Source of the DNA: Talinum fruticosum | Lineage: Eukaryota; Streptophyta; Magnoliopsida; Caryophyllales; Talinaceae | Direction: 5' to 3' | Length of the DNA: 64,000 nucleotides | Assembly: GCA_021018815.1 (NCBI GenBank) | Contig: JAITYX010000005.1 | Coordinates: forward strand, 11,330,001-11,394,000 | Shown: positions 22,774 to 34,497 of the stretch, in pieces | Layout: every line of letters starts with the position of its first letter | Numbering within the stretch: the stretch's first letter is position 1 | Translations under genes and position numbers: made by a program | The notes under the pieces: model-generated | Told to the model about the DNA's origin: nothing | Database searches by the model: none | The model's input: the letters and a program-made list of their open reading frames with translations, nothing else

Positions 22774-22778
22774 TGTCA

Positions 22779-23760
22779 TGGGAATGGTTGTTCCTTCGAG
22801 AGTGACTAACCTACGGGTTCCCGGGCGGACTTCGTCGTGGACGATGCATGGTCCCTCCTAGTTGGTCGTAAGCTTTTCATGCTCCGCCGCTTTTCCAATG
22901 ACTTCGATCTTCCTTAGGACAAGGTCACCAAACTTAAGATCTTGACCCTTCACCCTCCGATTGTAATCCCTTGCCATCTTAAGTTTGGTTATGGCCTCAC
23001 GAGGATGACTATCTCCTCGAATCATGGGGAGCAAGTGAAGGGCCTCCCGAGGGCCCCGTTGTTAGACTCCTCCTGAAAAGCCGTGAGGCGGGGAGTGCGA
23101 AGGGCCACTTCGATTGGGAGCACGACCTCGAATCCATACACCAACATGAATGGTGTGTCGCCAGTGGCCGACTTCTCTATGGTACTTATCGACCATAGGA
23201 CGGTTGGTAACTCATCAGCCCACTTCCCCTTTACATCGTCCAACCTCTTCTTAAAGCCATTGAATATGAGCTTGTTGGCGGACTACGCTTGACCATTCGT
23301 TTGAGGATGTGCCACAGCCATGGAGCGAGCATGGCAACCGTATCGAGCGAGGTTGTCCCGTACCTTGTCGATGTCAAACTGGCGTCCATTGTCAAACACC
23401 ATCGCTCTAGGAACGCCAAACCGAGTGATGATATTCTTCCAAATAAATTTTTGCACCTCTTTCTCAATGATTGATGCTACATCTTCGGCCTCTATCCACT
23501 TGGTAAAATAATCCACGGCTATGAACAAGTATGTGCATAGGCCCGTGGCCTTTGGGAATGGATCGAGGATATCCATCCCCACTTTATGAAAGAAGGAGAA
23601 GATAGGATAGGGGTAAGCTCTATAGAGGGGTGCTTTGGTATGGGAGAGAACTTTTGGCACTTGTCAAATCGCTTCACTAGGTTCATTGAATCCTTGCATA
23701 ATGATGGCCAATAATAGCCGATCTGTAGGGCCTTAGCCGCCAATTCCCTTCCCCTATGTG
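22779..23760 (-). pseudogene. Ty3/gypsy (Tat) integrase, degenerate
   Basis: On the minus strand from about 23743: GYYWPSLCKDSM...FDKCQKFSP is the end of the HHCC zinc finger. Next comes the catalytic core: MDILDPFPKATG (first Asp), FIAVDYFTKWIEAE, FGVPRAMVFDNGRQFD (second Asp), then HPQTNGQA, all hallmarks of gypsy integrase. The core continues KGKWADELPTVLWSIST...GDTPFMLVYG, and a C-terminal part ends near 22780 with WEGPC-like sequence. Several frameshifts divide it. The CACTA element lies directly at its C-terminal end. The motifs fit the Tat lineage. Confidence 0.88.
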
Positions 23761-24165
23761 TGATCTAAACACTCCTTTATGAATTTCTTTGAGTATCTTC
23801 TAGCCCATCTTCAGGGGTACACATCGAAGAAAGGGTTGGGAGTATGTCCTCTTGTAGAGTGTTCCATTGTAATAGATGAACCATTCAACCCTCTTCTTGA
23901 CATGGTCCGCTTCTTTGCTATCTTGAGGAAGCTCCCCTTGGAAAGTTATTTGGTGAGGGGTCCATCCAGGTGCTACTTCTATCTAACCACATGGTCTCCT
24001 TGGCATCAATACTTCTTTCCCTAAGCGCTTTCCACTTGGATTTTTTCGGTTGTCCAGTCAACCAAGGATCTAGCTAGCTTTCGAAGTGCTTGGAGTCGCC
24101 CGTTGCTTCCTTGAGTTTTCCGAGGTATGGTATCATATCCTCATCCTGAGCTTCATACTTTCCAT

Positions 24166-24417
24166 TCAGTTGGGAGACCACAAGTTGAGAATCGAGTAGG
24201 CTTTTATTAAGTTTGCTCCCACCGAGAAATAAAGGTCTATGCTTGCTAGGAGAGCCTCACATTCAGCCCCATTGTTCGAAGCCTTGAACATGACTTTGAG
24301 TGTGTGCTTGTACCGTTCTCCCATCGGTGAAGTGATGACTAGCCCTGCTCCGCTCCTATTCGTGGTTGCAGAACCATCTACGTAGAGGGTCCAACACTCG
24401 ATCTTGGGAGGCAAGGG
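24166..24417 (-). pseudogene. Second (archaeal-type) RNase H of Tat element
   Basis: Minus-strand frame KIECWTLYVDGSATTNRSG...ASNNGAECEALLASI. The WTLYVDGS and ASNNxAExEALL blocks carry the catalytic Asp and Glu of the extra RNase H domain that distinguishes Tat/Ogre elements from other Ty3/gypsy lineages. The frame ends at 24166 and its upstream end is cut by the LTR at 24418. The original protein was continuous with the RNase H at 26473-26921, now 2 kb away. Confidence 0.85.
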
Positions 24418-26472
24418 TGTAGGAACCACGACCCATCCCCCGTAGAGGAAACTTGATTGGGACCGAGTTTCTCCATGAATGTCGGGTCTCTTTAGGTTTT
24501 TGAAGATTCTTTTTGAAAGTTTATTTTTGAAAATGGATTTAGAAAGTGGGGGTGTGTCTCTTCTTGAGATTTCGATTTTTGTAATTTAATTTGAAACAGT
24601 TTAAGTAAAGTAATGATTGGCGATTTTATTAAAAATTTTATTATACAAATTTATTTTAGATGGTCTCGAGGATATTATTTCATAATTTAGAAAAATAGAA
24701 AAATATAATTTAGAGTATGCTTGCAAGGCTTTTGGGCCAAAACAAGTGGATAACACCGGCTTGGACCAAAGTCAAGCCCGACCATTAGCCTACGTCGGCA
24801 AGAGCTAGCGCCGACCAGGTGTCTAGGGTCGGCCTAGGCCGAGATTGAAAAATCGGTCTCGGTCTCGTGGCCTTGGTTGTCAAAAAATAAACCAATTTTA
24901 TCCATTTTAAATTAGAAATGCCGAGATGCAACTAAAGAGAAATAAAATAGGAAAAGGGAGTCGGCGATCGGTTTTAGGAATAAAAACTAACAAAAATAAA
25001 ATAAATACTCTTCCAATCTTAGTATGGGAAAGCTAAGCTTGAAAGAGGTTTGAAAATGACTCCATCGAGCCTAGAACCAAGAATCTAGTATTTGGAGGCG
25101 AAGGTACGAAATGTAGGAATAAGCCATTCCATTTCGCCCGTCGACGTACAGTCTTTACTAATTTGAATTATGAGTTAAAAGAATGTGCTTAAATAGTCAA
25201 GCATAGAACATGCAAAGTGCAGAAATTAAATCAACCAAGGCATGCGAAGAAAGCGATAAAGAAAGCGAGTAAAGGAAAGCGGAAAATAAAGTTTATAACA
25301 GGTGGGGAGAAATTTAAAATGATTACATCTTTGTCCACAATAAGGAAAGTGATAAAAAAACATAAATTAAATAAACAAGTAATTGGGATTGAGAATGAAA
25401 TACGCGCTCTCGGGTTGTTCCACCCGCTGATCTTGAATTTCGAACGAATGCGGAAGCGTGACGGTAGATGAACAAAGCCGAAGAAGGAATTTTGTCGAAT
25501 TTGGGCAGTAGAGTAATGTAGGGAAATGATGAAGATTCTTGGAGGAGTAATGATTAGCTGAAAATGAGCCAAAAGATCATAATACTCGTGAAGCATTCAG
25601 TAGCTCTTAGCCTAAATTCAGTAGTGTGTAGCTAGGTTTTAGCAGAGCATGTGGCATAGGAAATGACAATTGGTAGAATGAGGGTTTAGACCCTCTATTT
25701 ATACAGAAAGCTAGGTCATAAAAATGACCTAAAAGTTCAACAAGCAGTTGTCCAATATAGCTGAACCGGATCGGTCCACGACAGGGATCAAAGGAAAAAC
25801 ACAACAAAATCTTGTTAAACCGAAAGTCCCTTGGAGGGCAGAGATGCGTGGCACCAGTCTCCAACGATGTCATACGGGTGTTTCTGGGGTTTCATGCTTC
25901 GGTTGGACGCTAGGACCAAACGCAACGTTTTGGCAAGAAAATGCTGAAAACGCGGCGCCGATCAAACGATGTCGTCCGGCCGCTCGGGTTCCCTGTCTTA
26001 GTTGGACGTTGGGACTAAAAGCGGGGTTTTGGCGAAATGATGTTGAAAACATGAAGCCGACCTCATAAGGTGGCGTACGGATGCTTCGAGTTCCGTGCCT
26101 TGGTTGGGCGCTAAGGGAAACACTAAAACGCTGCGTTTTTGCATAGTACGGAGGTGATTGGCGTCGGCCTCGGAAACTTTCCATTTTTGGAAATTTTTTT
26201 GTTTTTAGCGGGTTTTATTTTTGGTGCGGGTTTGGGTTTTCTAGTTAGGAGCCCGATTTGGGCTTACTCCGACCGAAAGAAAATAGGTTTGTGGGCCGAC
26301 CAAAAGCCAAAAACCCGCTTTTTGTGGTGTTAAAGAGTTTCGTGGTTTACCGACTTCGTCACTTCAATCGGATCCTAACCATGATCCGAGTTCACAAGCG
26401 GGATTGGGATTTCATCACCGGGCCAACAAATAAATAAAAGAGAAAAGGGATGACACTTTTTAGGTGTGTATG
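24418..26472 (-). mobile_element. Tat-family LTR, copy 1, inserted in pol
   Basis: Begins TGTAGGAACCACG on the + strand and ends around AGGTGTGTATG. The same sequence with cleaner ends (TGTAG...CTACA) occurs at 44994-47068. Shared blocks include CCATCG(A/G)..CTAGAACC(A/G)AGAAT, CAAACCCGCACC/GGTGCGGGTTTGGG and AACAAATAAATAAAAGAG. A minus-strand TATA box (TGTATAAATAGAGGG) lies near 25694-25708. No primer-binding site or internal region follows, so this is a solo LTR. I see no convincing target duplication (AAGGG left, GGGGT right). Confidence 0.85.
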
Positions 26473-26921
26473 GGGGTTGGTCATGGTATGATCGTTCGGT
26501 TATGAAGTCTGCCAATGCTTGAGCCTTGATCGCTCTTCGAGGCTCGAACTCCAAGCCATACGGAGTCAACTCGATTGCCCACTTTAACATTCTTCCGGAG
26601 CTTTCAAATTTCTCGCAGCATATTTTTCAAGGGCTGGTCGAGTAAGGATCTTACTTTGTGCACCTCAAAGTAAGGGCGTCTCTTCCTACTAGCTAGAAGG
26701 AAGGCGTACGCGAATTTCTCGATTAAAAGATAGCAGAGATCGGTGCTCGCGAGCGTATGGCTGATATAGTAACTCGGAATTTGTTCATTCTTCCATTCCA
26801 CAAGGAGGACAACGCTTATCGCTTGGGTAGATACAACAAGGTAAAAGAGTAGGGGCTTCATTGAAGTGGTACTAGAAATCTTAGGGAGTTGAGCCAAGTA
26901 TGCTTTTAGCTTGGAAAACAC
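26473..26921 (-). pseudogene. Ty3/gypsy RNase H, Tat lineage
   Basis: Two adjacent minus-strand frames carry PLLFYLVVSTQAISVVLLVE, then IPSYYISHTL, then EKFAYAFLLASRKRRPYF, then LLDQPLKN, and finally MLKWAIELTPYGLEFEPR and AIKAQALADFITE. The LYLxVS...LADF pattern is the gypsy RNase H plus the tether, in the wording typical of Tat elements. A frameshift near 26595-26605 splits it. It ends where the solo LTR was inserted, between ALADFITE and the second RNase H. Confidence 0.88.
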
Positions 26922-27042
26922 TTCTTTTCCTCGAGCCCCACTCGAACTTGGCCCTTCTCTTAAGGACCTTAAAGAAAGTTTGACATTTGTCTGCGAACTT
27001 TAACAGGAATAGTCCTAAAGCGGCCACACACCATGTCGCCTT

Positions 27043-27730
27043 CTAAACCTCTTTTACTCGTTCTAGGGACTTCATATCAAGCACTACTTGCACCATGTCG
27101 GGGTTTGCTTTGATTCCTTTATGGTTGATCATGAACCCTAGGAACTTCCCTACCTTTGACCCCGTGCATTTCTTGGGATTCAACTTCATCTCGTACTTTC
27201 GCAAGACTTCGAATGTCTTCCGGAGGCTGGAGACGTGGTCGAGGTCCCTTTTACCTTTAATGATCATGTTGTCAACATGCACTTCCATGGTTTTTCCGAT
27301 GAAATGGGCAAAGATCATGTTCACCAACCTTTGATAGGCGGCTCCGACGTTCTTCAATTCGAAAGGCATGACATTGTAGCAATATAAGCCTTGATCCGTA
27401 ATGAAAGTCATTCTTTCCTGGTCTTCCTTGCTTTGGGGGATTTTATGATATCCCGAGAAAGCGTCCATGAAGTTGAGGAGGGTGTGCCCGATGGTAACAT
27501 CAATGAGCTTGTCAATCTTTGGCAAAGGATAACTATCCTTTGGACATGCCTTATTGAGGTCGGTGAAGTTGACGCACATTCTCCATGTGTCGTTCGAGTT
27601 TTTCACCAAGACCACATTAGCAATCTATTCGGGTACCGACACTCCCAAATAAACCCTTCTTCAAGTAGTTTCTTAACCTCCTCAACCACGGCCGCACTAC
27701 GCTCTACCCCCAAATGTCTTCATTTTTTGA
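27043..27730 (-). pseudogene. Ty3/gypsy reverse transcriptase, Tat lineage
   Basis: From about 27725 the minus strand reads AAVVEEVKKLLEEGFI. The long frame 27615-27043 continues WRMCVNFTDLNKACPKDSYP, MDAFSGYHKIPQ, FELKNVGAAYQRLVN and VHVDNMIIKG. DLNKACPKD and the position of the YVDDM box (here HVDNM) are diagnostic for Tat-type reverse transcriptase. The catalytic pair is changed from D-D to D-N, so even the open frame would be inactive. No gag or protease of this element is found upstream; unrelated-looking sequence (27740-29082) takes their place. Confidence 0.9.
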
Positions 27731-27739
27731 TGACGAGCT

Positions 27740-29082
27740 TGAAAGAGTCAAGCCTCCTCGGACTCAAATTGATCGAGTCAAGCCTTTTCCGAGGTAGCGT
27801 CTTCTTCGTCGGCCTTACCCTTACATTGAACTGCTTCAATCTCCTTTTCTCCATCCACTTCAGCTTCTCCTTGTCCTTCTTCCGCTTCTTCGACTTCTTT
27901 TGACTCGGACTCGGAAGAACTAGGGGACTCCGAAAATTGTGCTTCTTCAAATTTTGAGTCCTCTCGCTGCCTTGGACCTTCTTTCTTGGAGGTGGTGGAT
28001 CTGATCATTTTGGTTCTTAATGACCTCCTTGAGCTTAGCAACTAAGGCTTGACTCGATCAATCCGATTCCGAGCCATGGTTTAGAACCGAGTTAGTATAG
28101 GCATGAAATCTCGGAAGGCTACCACAGTTGCTTGCAGCTCTTTTGTTAGGGCAGCGAATTGAGTAGCCACCTTATGAAGAAGTTTGATAGAAGGGGCAGA
28201 TAGAGAAGTGGAAGGTCCAACAAGAAGAAGTGGAACCTTATGACCGGTCCGAGTCTAAGGTGGAGGAGGAAGATGAGCTAGTTCCGAGGAATAAACCTGC
28301 GACAACGAGGTTGGATTTCACCTCCGCCAAAACAAATAGCGAGGCTCTAGGCACTTGTTTGGGTTAGAAGGGAGATCCACCTTAAACCGAGTAAAGACAT
28401 CTAAAAGAAGAGTTCCAAAGAGATAAGGTGTCTTCTTTCGGTCGATGGAACATAAGTAATTTGTTCCAGGATAAAAGGGAAGAGTTCAACCTCATACCCT
28501 TCCAGAATGTCGAAGAGAACCTTAAGCACTTTGTTACTGGGGTTCTCTTTTGAGGGATAGTAGGAGAAGAAAGTTCTCATTAGAATGAAGCACAAAAGTC
28601 CGGCTTCGAAGTCATCCGAATTACAAAAAGTTCTTTACGAACCGAGGAATTTTCTTTGGAGTACTTGTCAAAGAAGTCATCCGCAACTTCATGAAAGGGG
28701 ATAGGGTTAGAGTTGAGAAAGAGGCACTTCACATCAAAGAGCTTATGAAGTAGAGAGATTGATACAAATCGCCTTGCCTTGGACGACAAAAGAGATCATG
28801 TTATCTCTTGTTGTCATGTGGGTATAGAACTCGAGAACGAGTTCGGGTAAATGTAATCACGTAAGCTCGGGTAATTGAAAGTACCTGTTTTGAGAGTAGG
28901 CTTGATATAAGAAAAATATGTTTTTGAGAAGTATTTGTCGTCAATAAAGAAATGTTAAGCAACCAAGAACTTTGAATCATCCGAGGCGGGGGCTTTTCCC
29001 TTGGCTTGGGCAGCCTCGGATCGAGTTGTTTTAGTTCCGGCCTTCTTTGTGGTTGAACCTCCCTTCATAGTTAAAACTTTCT
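27740..29082 (-). pseudogene. Unknown retroelement ORF, possibly env-like
   Basis: A broken minus-strand reading region. The start is lysine-rich (MPKKVLTMKGGSTTKK, 29082). The middle has blocks such as RRFVSISLLHKLFDVKC, NPIPFHEVADDFFDKY and LMRTFFSYYPSKENPSNK. The end is strongly acidic (FSESPSSSESESKEVEEAEE, near 27925-27880). I do not recognise a family. It lies downstream of a copia RNase H remnant (29912-29640) on the same strand, which is where SIRE/Maximus elements carry an extra env-like ORF, and that is the only basis for the suggestion. It runs directly into the middle of the Tat reverse transcriptase, so a recombination or deletion joint must lie near 27735. Confidence 0.4.
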
Positions 29083-29639
29083 TAGGCATATTGAAAGAGA
29101 TAGAGAGAGTTTGAGAGTAAAGAGAACGAGAGTGAAGAACACGAGATAAGTGAGAAATAGAGAGAGAGTTTGAGTGCAAGAGCAAAGAGAGCGAGAGTGT
29201 GAGCAATAAGTAAGCAAAGTGAATGAATGAAATCAAAGCGAGTGTTTTTTATAGTATAAATGCTTTCATTGAACAACTGCCTTTCTAACTCAGCCCTCCA
29301 AGCAACGGTTATTAGACCGTTGAGTCTCCCAGTGAGCAACGAGTTAATTTCGAAGCGGTTTTCTTCTAACAGCTAGTTCTTCCGATCTGTTAGCGTGATA
29401 GAGAGAGAAGAAAAGATTTTCGAAAACATGTCCGAGATTCTCCATTGATCTAGAGATGATCCTAAAATTTTGATGTCCATTTTTCTCATAAACCGAGTTT
29501 AATTTAGTGATGTGTCCGAGTGACTCGGAACACACTCGGAAAATTAATAACTCATACCTCAATCTCATTCACGTGTTAACCGATCTATTATTCACTCAAA
29601 GAATATAACAATCCATCAGAGTAAAACAACTTATGCACT

Positions 29640-29912
29640 AACTTAGAATCATGCAATTAACATGCTAAGTTCATTCTTAATAAAGCAAAACTGATCTTCA
29701 ATTAGAGGTTTAGTGAAAATATTAGCTAATTGAAATTTTATAAGAATAATCTCAAGTTTAATATCACCTTTTTCATAATGATCTCTTAGGAAATGATAGC
29801 TAACCTCAATGTGTTTCGTTTTTGAGTGCTGAACTGGATTATTGATGATGCTTGTTTCACTTTGATTGTCACACTTGATTAGGATGGATGTGAATGACAG
29901 TCTTAGATCCAT
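29640..29912 (-). pseudogene. Ty1/copia RNase H C-terminal fragment
   Basis: Minus-strand frame with IKCDNQSETSIINNPVQHSK, then TKHIEVSYHFLRDHYEKGDI and FQLANIFTKPL. This is the CDNxSA...NPVxHxRTKHIxxxYHFxR...QxADxFTKPL signature closing the pol polyprotein of copia elements. Sequence upstream (29913-30006) does not continue the domain, so the element is truncated just before LTR A. It may belong to the same family as the LTRs around it. Confidence 0.88.
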
Positions 29913-30006
29913 TAAGTGTTGCTTGATCCGGAGAATCGAGCACAGCGAAGATTTATTCTTTGAGGAAAAAGCACAAAAATAAACAAAACCTAAAACTAAA
30001 CTAAAT

Positions 30007-31428
30007 TGAAGACTCGGACTCGAATTTATATCATTCTAAGTATTATCAAGGACTCAGGTATAAATCTCATCCCTCCTAGGTTTTGATTACAAGTCATTCC
30101 GAGTGTTATAGAAACTATTGCATATGTTTTCATTCGATTCCGATCGACTCGAAATCACTTTCTTGGACATCAATTCACACTGATGCTTCCGAGTCACTCG
30201 GACACCACTTAGATATATCGCATGTTCAAACAATCTCTCTAAGACTTTTTATCTAAGCTCGACTTCATTTTCTAAGTTAAAGTGAATTACAACGTTAATT
30301 CAACTTTCTAAGTCGATATGTTTGTTTGAAATGTATTTGTCTAAATCAAGTACTCATACTCGATATTCTTTTTATAACTTGATCTTTCCTAAGACTAACT
30401 CAGATGGAATTTGAGTATAATGAATATTAGACTCAGAAAATTCCACTCTTCTAGGTCTCGGATAATTATGCACTTAATTATCTTAATTAAATTATTATCT
30501 TTGCCTAATCTTAGACCAAATATTTTATACTTTGAGAACCAAAATTTGTTTACTTTTGTAGGTTATCTAAACGAGGTTATCCTACTTTTGAAATACAAAA
30601 GTAATCGGCTTGAGGCTATCAATCACCAGCAGACAAGGCTTTTCTACATCCGAACTAGGCCCAAACGCCGTGTCGGGGTTGTGTGTTTCCAAAATTAGAA
30701 ATCTTTAACGCTAAGCTCAACGGTGGTTTCCACCCTACTTTTCCGACACACCGGTGGATTGGGACATCCTAAGGAGTCAAGAGCCGTTGCACGACATTCA
30801 CAACTCAACGGATTTTTCGAGCGACTTAGAAGAACCGTTACAATGGTCACAAAGGACTTCTATTCGGAAGATAGTCACAACGGCTAATCTGCTTGGTCAT
30901 CTATAAATAGAAGCCAACTCTCAAGACTTGAATATTGCTAAACACATTGCTGAAATTATATCTCTCTCGTATAATACTCATTCAATCTTCATCTTACAAC
31001 TCCTAGTCCGTATTTTATACTTTTACGAGTTGTAAAGTCTTGTAATCAGTCACATACTCTTTCTTACTTTCTGAGTAAGGTCCCTTGACTAAGCTGTAAG
31101 GGTTAACTCAGCTCCGTTCTCTGTAGGCTGTAAAGGTAACCTCGGTTAGGAAGTACTAAATCGGATAAGGGAACTTCGAATTTAGGAAAATTCGTAAGGA
31201 ATTGTCTAAGGGAGCAATTCTAGTTGAGTCGGTCTATCGGCCGTGGTTTTCTACCCCGGGAGGGTTTCCACGTAAATCTGAGTTCATACTTTTCGAGTCC
31301 AATCTAGACTCGAGATAGTCTTGTTTATTGCTCTCAAGCTTTGATCTTCTAAGTTTATTTTAAAATTTCCTCATCACCCTAATCAACCCCCTTTAATGTG
31401 ACTAAGACTCTCCAAGATCAAACCTTCA
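30007..31428 (+). mobile_element. Copia-family LTR A (5' LTR of + element)
   Basis: Starts TGAAGACTCGGACTC and ends AAACCTTCA (1,422 bp), the same termini as the solo LTR D. A TATA box (CTATAAATAG) is at 30901-30910. The final CA is followed by AT and then the primer-binding site at 31431, so this is a 5' LTR with its internal region attached. Confidence 0.92.
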
Positions 31429-31430
31429 AT

Positions 31431-31442
31431 TGGTATCGAGCC
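31431..31442 (+). promoter_or_regulatory. Copia primer-binding site
   Basis: TGGTATCGAGCC, two bases after the LTR end. It matches the initiator-methionine tRNA-type site TGGTATCAGAGC used by plant Ty1/copia elements, with one base lost. Confidence 0.85.
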
Positions 31443-31489
31443 AAGCCTTTCGGAAAGGATCTAACAGTCCAAAGGTTTAAAGATCAAAT

Positions 31490-33291
31490 GACTCAACAAT
31501 GGAGAGTTCGATGAAGGAAGATCTTCCGATAGACCACCAAAGTTCAAAGGATAAAATTTCGTGCATTAGAAGAAGCTCATGGAATGCTTTCTATTGGATC
31601 ACGATGAAGATGTTTGGAACATCATACGAGAAGGCAACTACATTCCAATGAAGACGAAAGATACAAGACCCGTACCTAAAGCAAAGTTCGAGTACACCAC
31701 TGAAGAGGCGAGATAAATTCGGAAAGAACTTTTAGGGAATGAACATTCGATGTGCGCCATCAGCTCGGAAGAATACAACGAGTGTCGGCTTGTGACACGG
31801 CCAAATATGTGAGGGACACTCTTGTCAACACATATGAAGGAACAAGCCAAGTAAGACAAGAAAAGATAAGTCAATATCTTCACAAATACGAGCTGTTCAA
31901 GATGGAGCCGAAGAAAACATCACTCAAATCTTCATACATTTCACTCGAGATTACAAACAATCTCAAATCTCCGAGTAGAAAGATTTCCCATCAAGAGATG
32001 TGCGGAAAAATTCTAAGAAGTCTACCTAAGAGAAGATGGGGTCCCAAGGTGACAGCCATCGAGGAAGCTCAGAACCTCTCACTACTAAAGGTAGACGAAC
32101 CGATTGGGAAGCTGCTTACCCATGAAATCCATCTAGAAGAAGAGGATGCCGAGGTCAGTACTAAAAACAATATTACGCTCGAAGGCCTCGGAAAGCAAAG
32201 GAGAAAATTTTGAGTTGCTCGGACTCGGAAGAAGGTCCCATGGCACTTATCGCTCGAGGCTTCAAAAGAATGATGAAGCACAAGAGATGGGAGAAAAGGC
32301 CAAGTGAAGAGTTCTACAAGAAGGACAAGAAGGACAAGAAGGATAGAAAAGGTAAACACTCCTCTCCTTCAAAGTTATCTTTAACTAAGAACTCGGTCTG
32401 TTTTGAATGTGGCAACGAAGATCACATAGTCAAAGACTGTCTAAGGAGAAAGAGGGATAGAAAGAAAAAGAAAGCTATGATGGCCACATGGAGTGATGAA
32501 GATTCATATGAAGAAGATGAAGACTCGGACGACTCAAAGTGTCCGATGGTACTATCGGACTCGGACGAATCCTCAAAAGGTAATTGAATACTTCCTCAAG
32601 CTTTTCAAAGTCGATTTAGCCAAATATATTTATATTTTGGAAGAAAAGTCCAATTCTAATTCTTCCCAATTCAAAGAACAACTTGAGTTTCTCACTTCGA
32701 GAGCATTGCTTTGAAAAATGAATTGGAAAACTCGAGACCTACTCTAAGAGAACTCAAGACTAGTACTCAAGCTAATGAGACCGAGTCCGAGTCACTCGAA
32801 GAGAAAATGAGCATCTAAAACAAAAGCTTAATGAGTCTAAAGAACTTGTTTTTAAATTTACTCAAGGTCAGAAAAACCTTGACATGCTCTTAGGCCCTCA
32901 ATGTGTCTCCTTTAGGAAAGAAGGATTCGGTTTCAACAAAGAAGAGGAATCTCATTCCGAATCGGATCTTTTCAAAAGGATTCCGGAACTGTAAAGTTCG
33001 GGAAGGCTGAGCACGGTCCCATTCATAAGAATGAAAGGAGGACTGAGCCTGGACCAGCTTATAGGAGAAAACCTTCTCCACCAGTTTATAAAAGAAAAGA
33101 TTTTCAAAAGAAAGAGACACACACTCGGCTTTACTAAAAGGAAGACTCGGAATCGGACCAAAACCCAAAGTTATTCAAATCTGGGTTCCCAAGAGTCTTC
33201 TTCCTTAGAAAAGGACAACAGTAAAGGGAGTTACTTGGGTTTGTTAGAGGAAGTGAGAAGGGTTAGTGTGTTTCGACTTGAAGGTAACTCG
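31490..33291 (+). pseudogene. Copia gag (SIRE/Maximus-like), degenerate
   Basis: Follows LTR A and its primer site. Frames in order: RPPKFKG...KKLMECFLLDHDEDVW, then RVSACDTAKYVRDTLVNTYE and ISQYLHKYELFKMEP (the UBN2-type gag core, usually W-D-x-L..T..GT..V). Next RSLPKRRWGPKVTAIEEAQN, MALIARGFKRMMKHKR, and an intact zinc knuckle CFECGNEDHIVKDC (32399-32440, C-x2-C-x4-H-x4-C). An acidic stretch and remnants leading to protease follow. Frameshifts and stops are frequent. It ends at 33291, in the sequence just before the protease, where LTR E of opposite orientation begins. The ALIARGFKR block and long LTRs favour SIRE/Maximus. Confidence 0.88.
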
Positions 33292-34497
33292 TGAAGGTTT
33301 GCTCGGGGAGTGTCCGAGTCACCCTAGAGGGGGTGAATAGGGTGATAGAAGTTTTTCGTGGAAACGTTCACCCTTTTGTTAACGAGGAGATAGAGACGAG
33401 GTTACGAGTCAAACAGCGAGGTCGAAAAGCTTGGACTCGAAATGCTATCACGAACAAACACGCAAGTCAAGCAGGAGTAAAATGACTGTCCGAGTCTATA
33501 ATGAACTCGGATAGATAACACTTAGAAATTACGTGGAAACCCTCCTGGGGCAAAAACCACGGACCGTGTCAATCCGGACACGAAGTCAAATCCACTATTT
33601 TGAGTCCACAAAATACCGTGAACCGGCCGAACCCGAGTTGCTCCCTTAGACAACTCTATACAAGTTTTCCTAGACTCGAAATTCCCTTATCCGATCTAGT
33701 ACTTCCTAGCTGAGATAACCCTTACAGCTAGGGACAACCAAGCTGAGTTAACCCTTATAGCTTAGTCAAGGGACCTTACAAAGAATGTAAGAAAGAGTTT
33801 GTAATCGAGTACAAGACCTTACAACTCGAAAGTAATGAATTACAGAGTGGGAGTTGTAAGCGTAAGATTAAAAGTAAATACAATGACTTTGAGCAAGTAT
33901 GTGTATTAACAATATGTTCGGCAATCTTCAAGTCTTGTGAGGTGGCTTCTATTTATAGATGACTAGGCAGAGTAGCCGTTATCTTCATCTGCTGACCGAG
34001 AGTCCTCTCGTGACCGTTGATAGAAGCTTTACGAGTCACTCGGAAAGTATTCGTTGTAATGTGAACGTTGGACAACGGTTTAACTCTCTTGGAAGTCCCA
34101 AAACCATTGGCGGTGTCTTGAAAGATAAGGTGGAAACCACCGTTAAGCTTGGCATTCCAGTTTTCTAGATTTGGAAACAGACGGCCACGACACAATCTAC
34201 TGGGACTGGAGCGAGAGAAGGTGAAAAGCCATGTCTCGCTGGTGATTTGACGTTCGAAGCTAGGTTACTTTTGTGGTTTGAAAAGTGTATCCTCGATTGA
34301 ATAACCTACAAAAGTAAATCAATTTTGGTTCTCAAAGTATAAAATACTTTGGTCCAAGATTAGACACGAGATAATAAAATAATTATGATAATTAATCGAC
34401 TAAATATCCGAGTTAGAAGAGGAATGGAATTTTCTAAGTCCAATATCCATGTAACTCAAAATTCCATCGAGCTAGTCCGAGCAAAGAATCAAGTTAA
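33292..34497 (-). mobile_element. Copia-family LTR E, truncated at its 5' end
   Basis: On the + strand it begins TGAAGGTTTGCTCGGGGAG, the exact outer edge of the family LTR, directly after ...GTAACTCG of the gag gene. It runs parallel to LTR D until about 34497 (AGAATCAAGTTA), where unrelated sequence starts, so the last 300-400 bp of the LTR are missing. TATA box region CTATTTATAG at 33949-33958 (minus strand). It interrupts the gag-protease junction. Confidence 0.88.
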
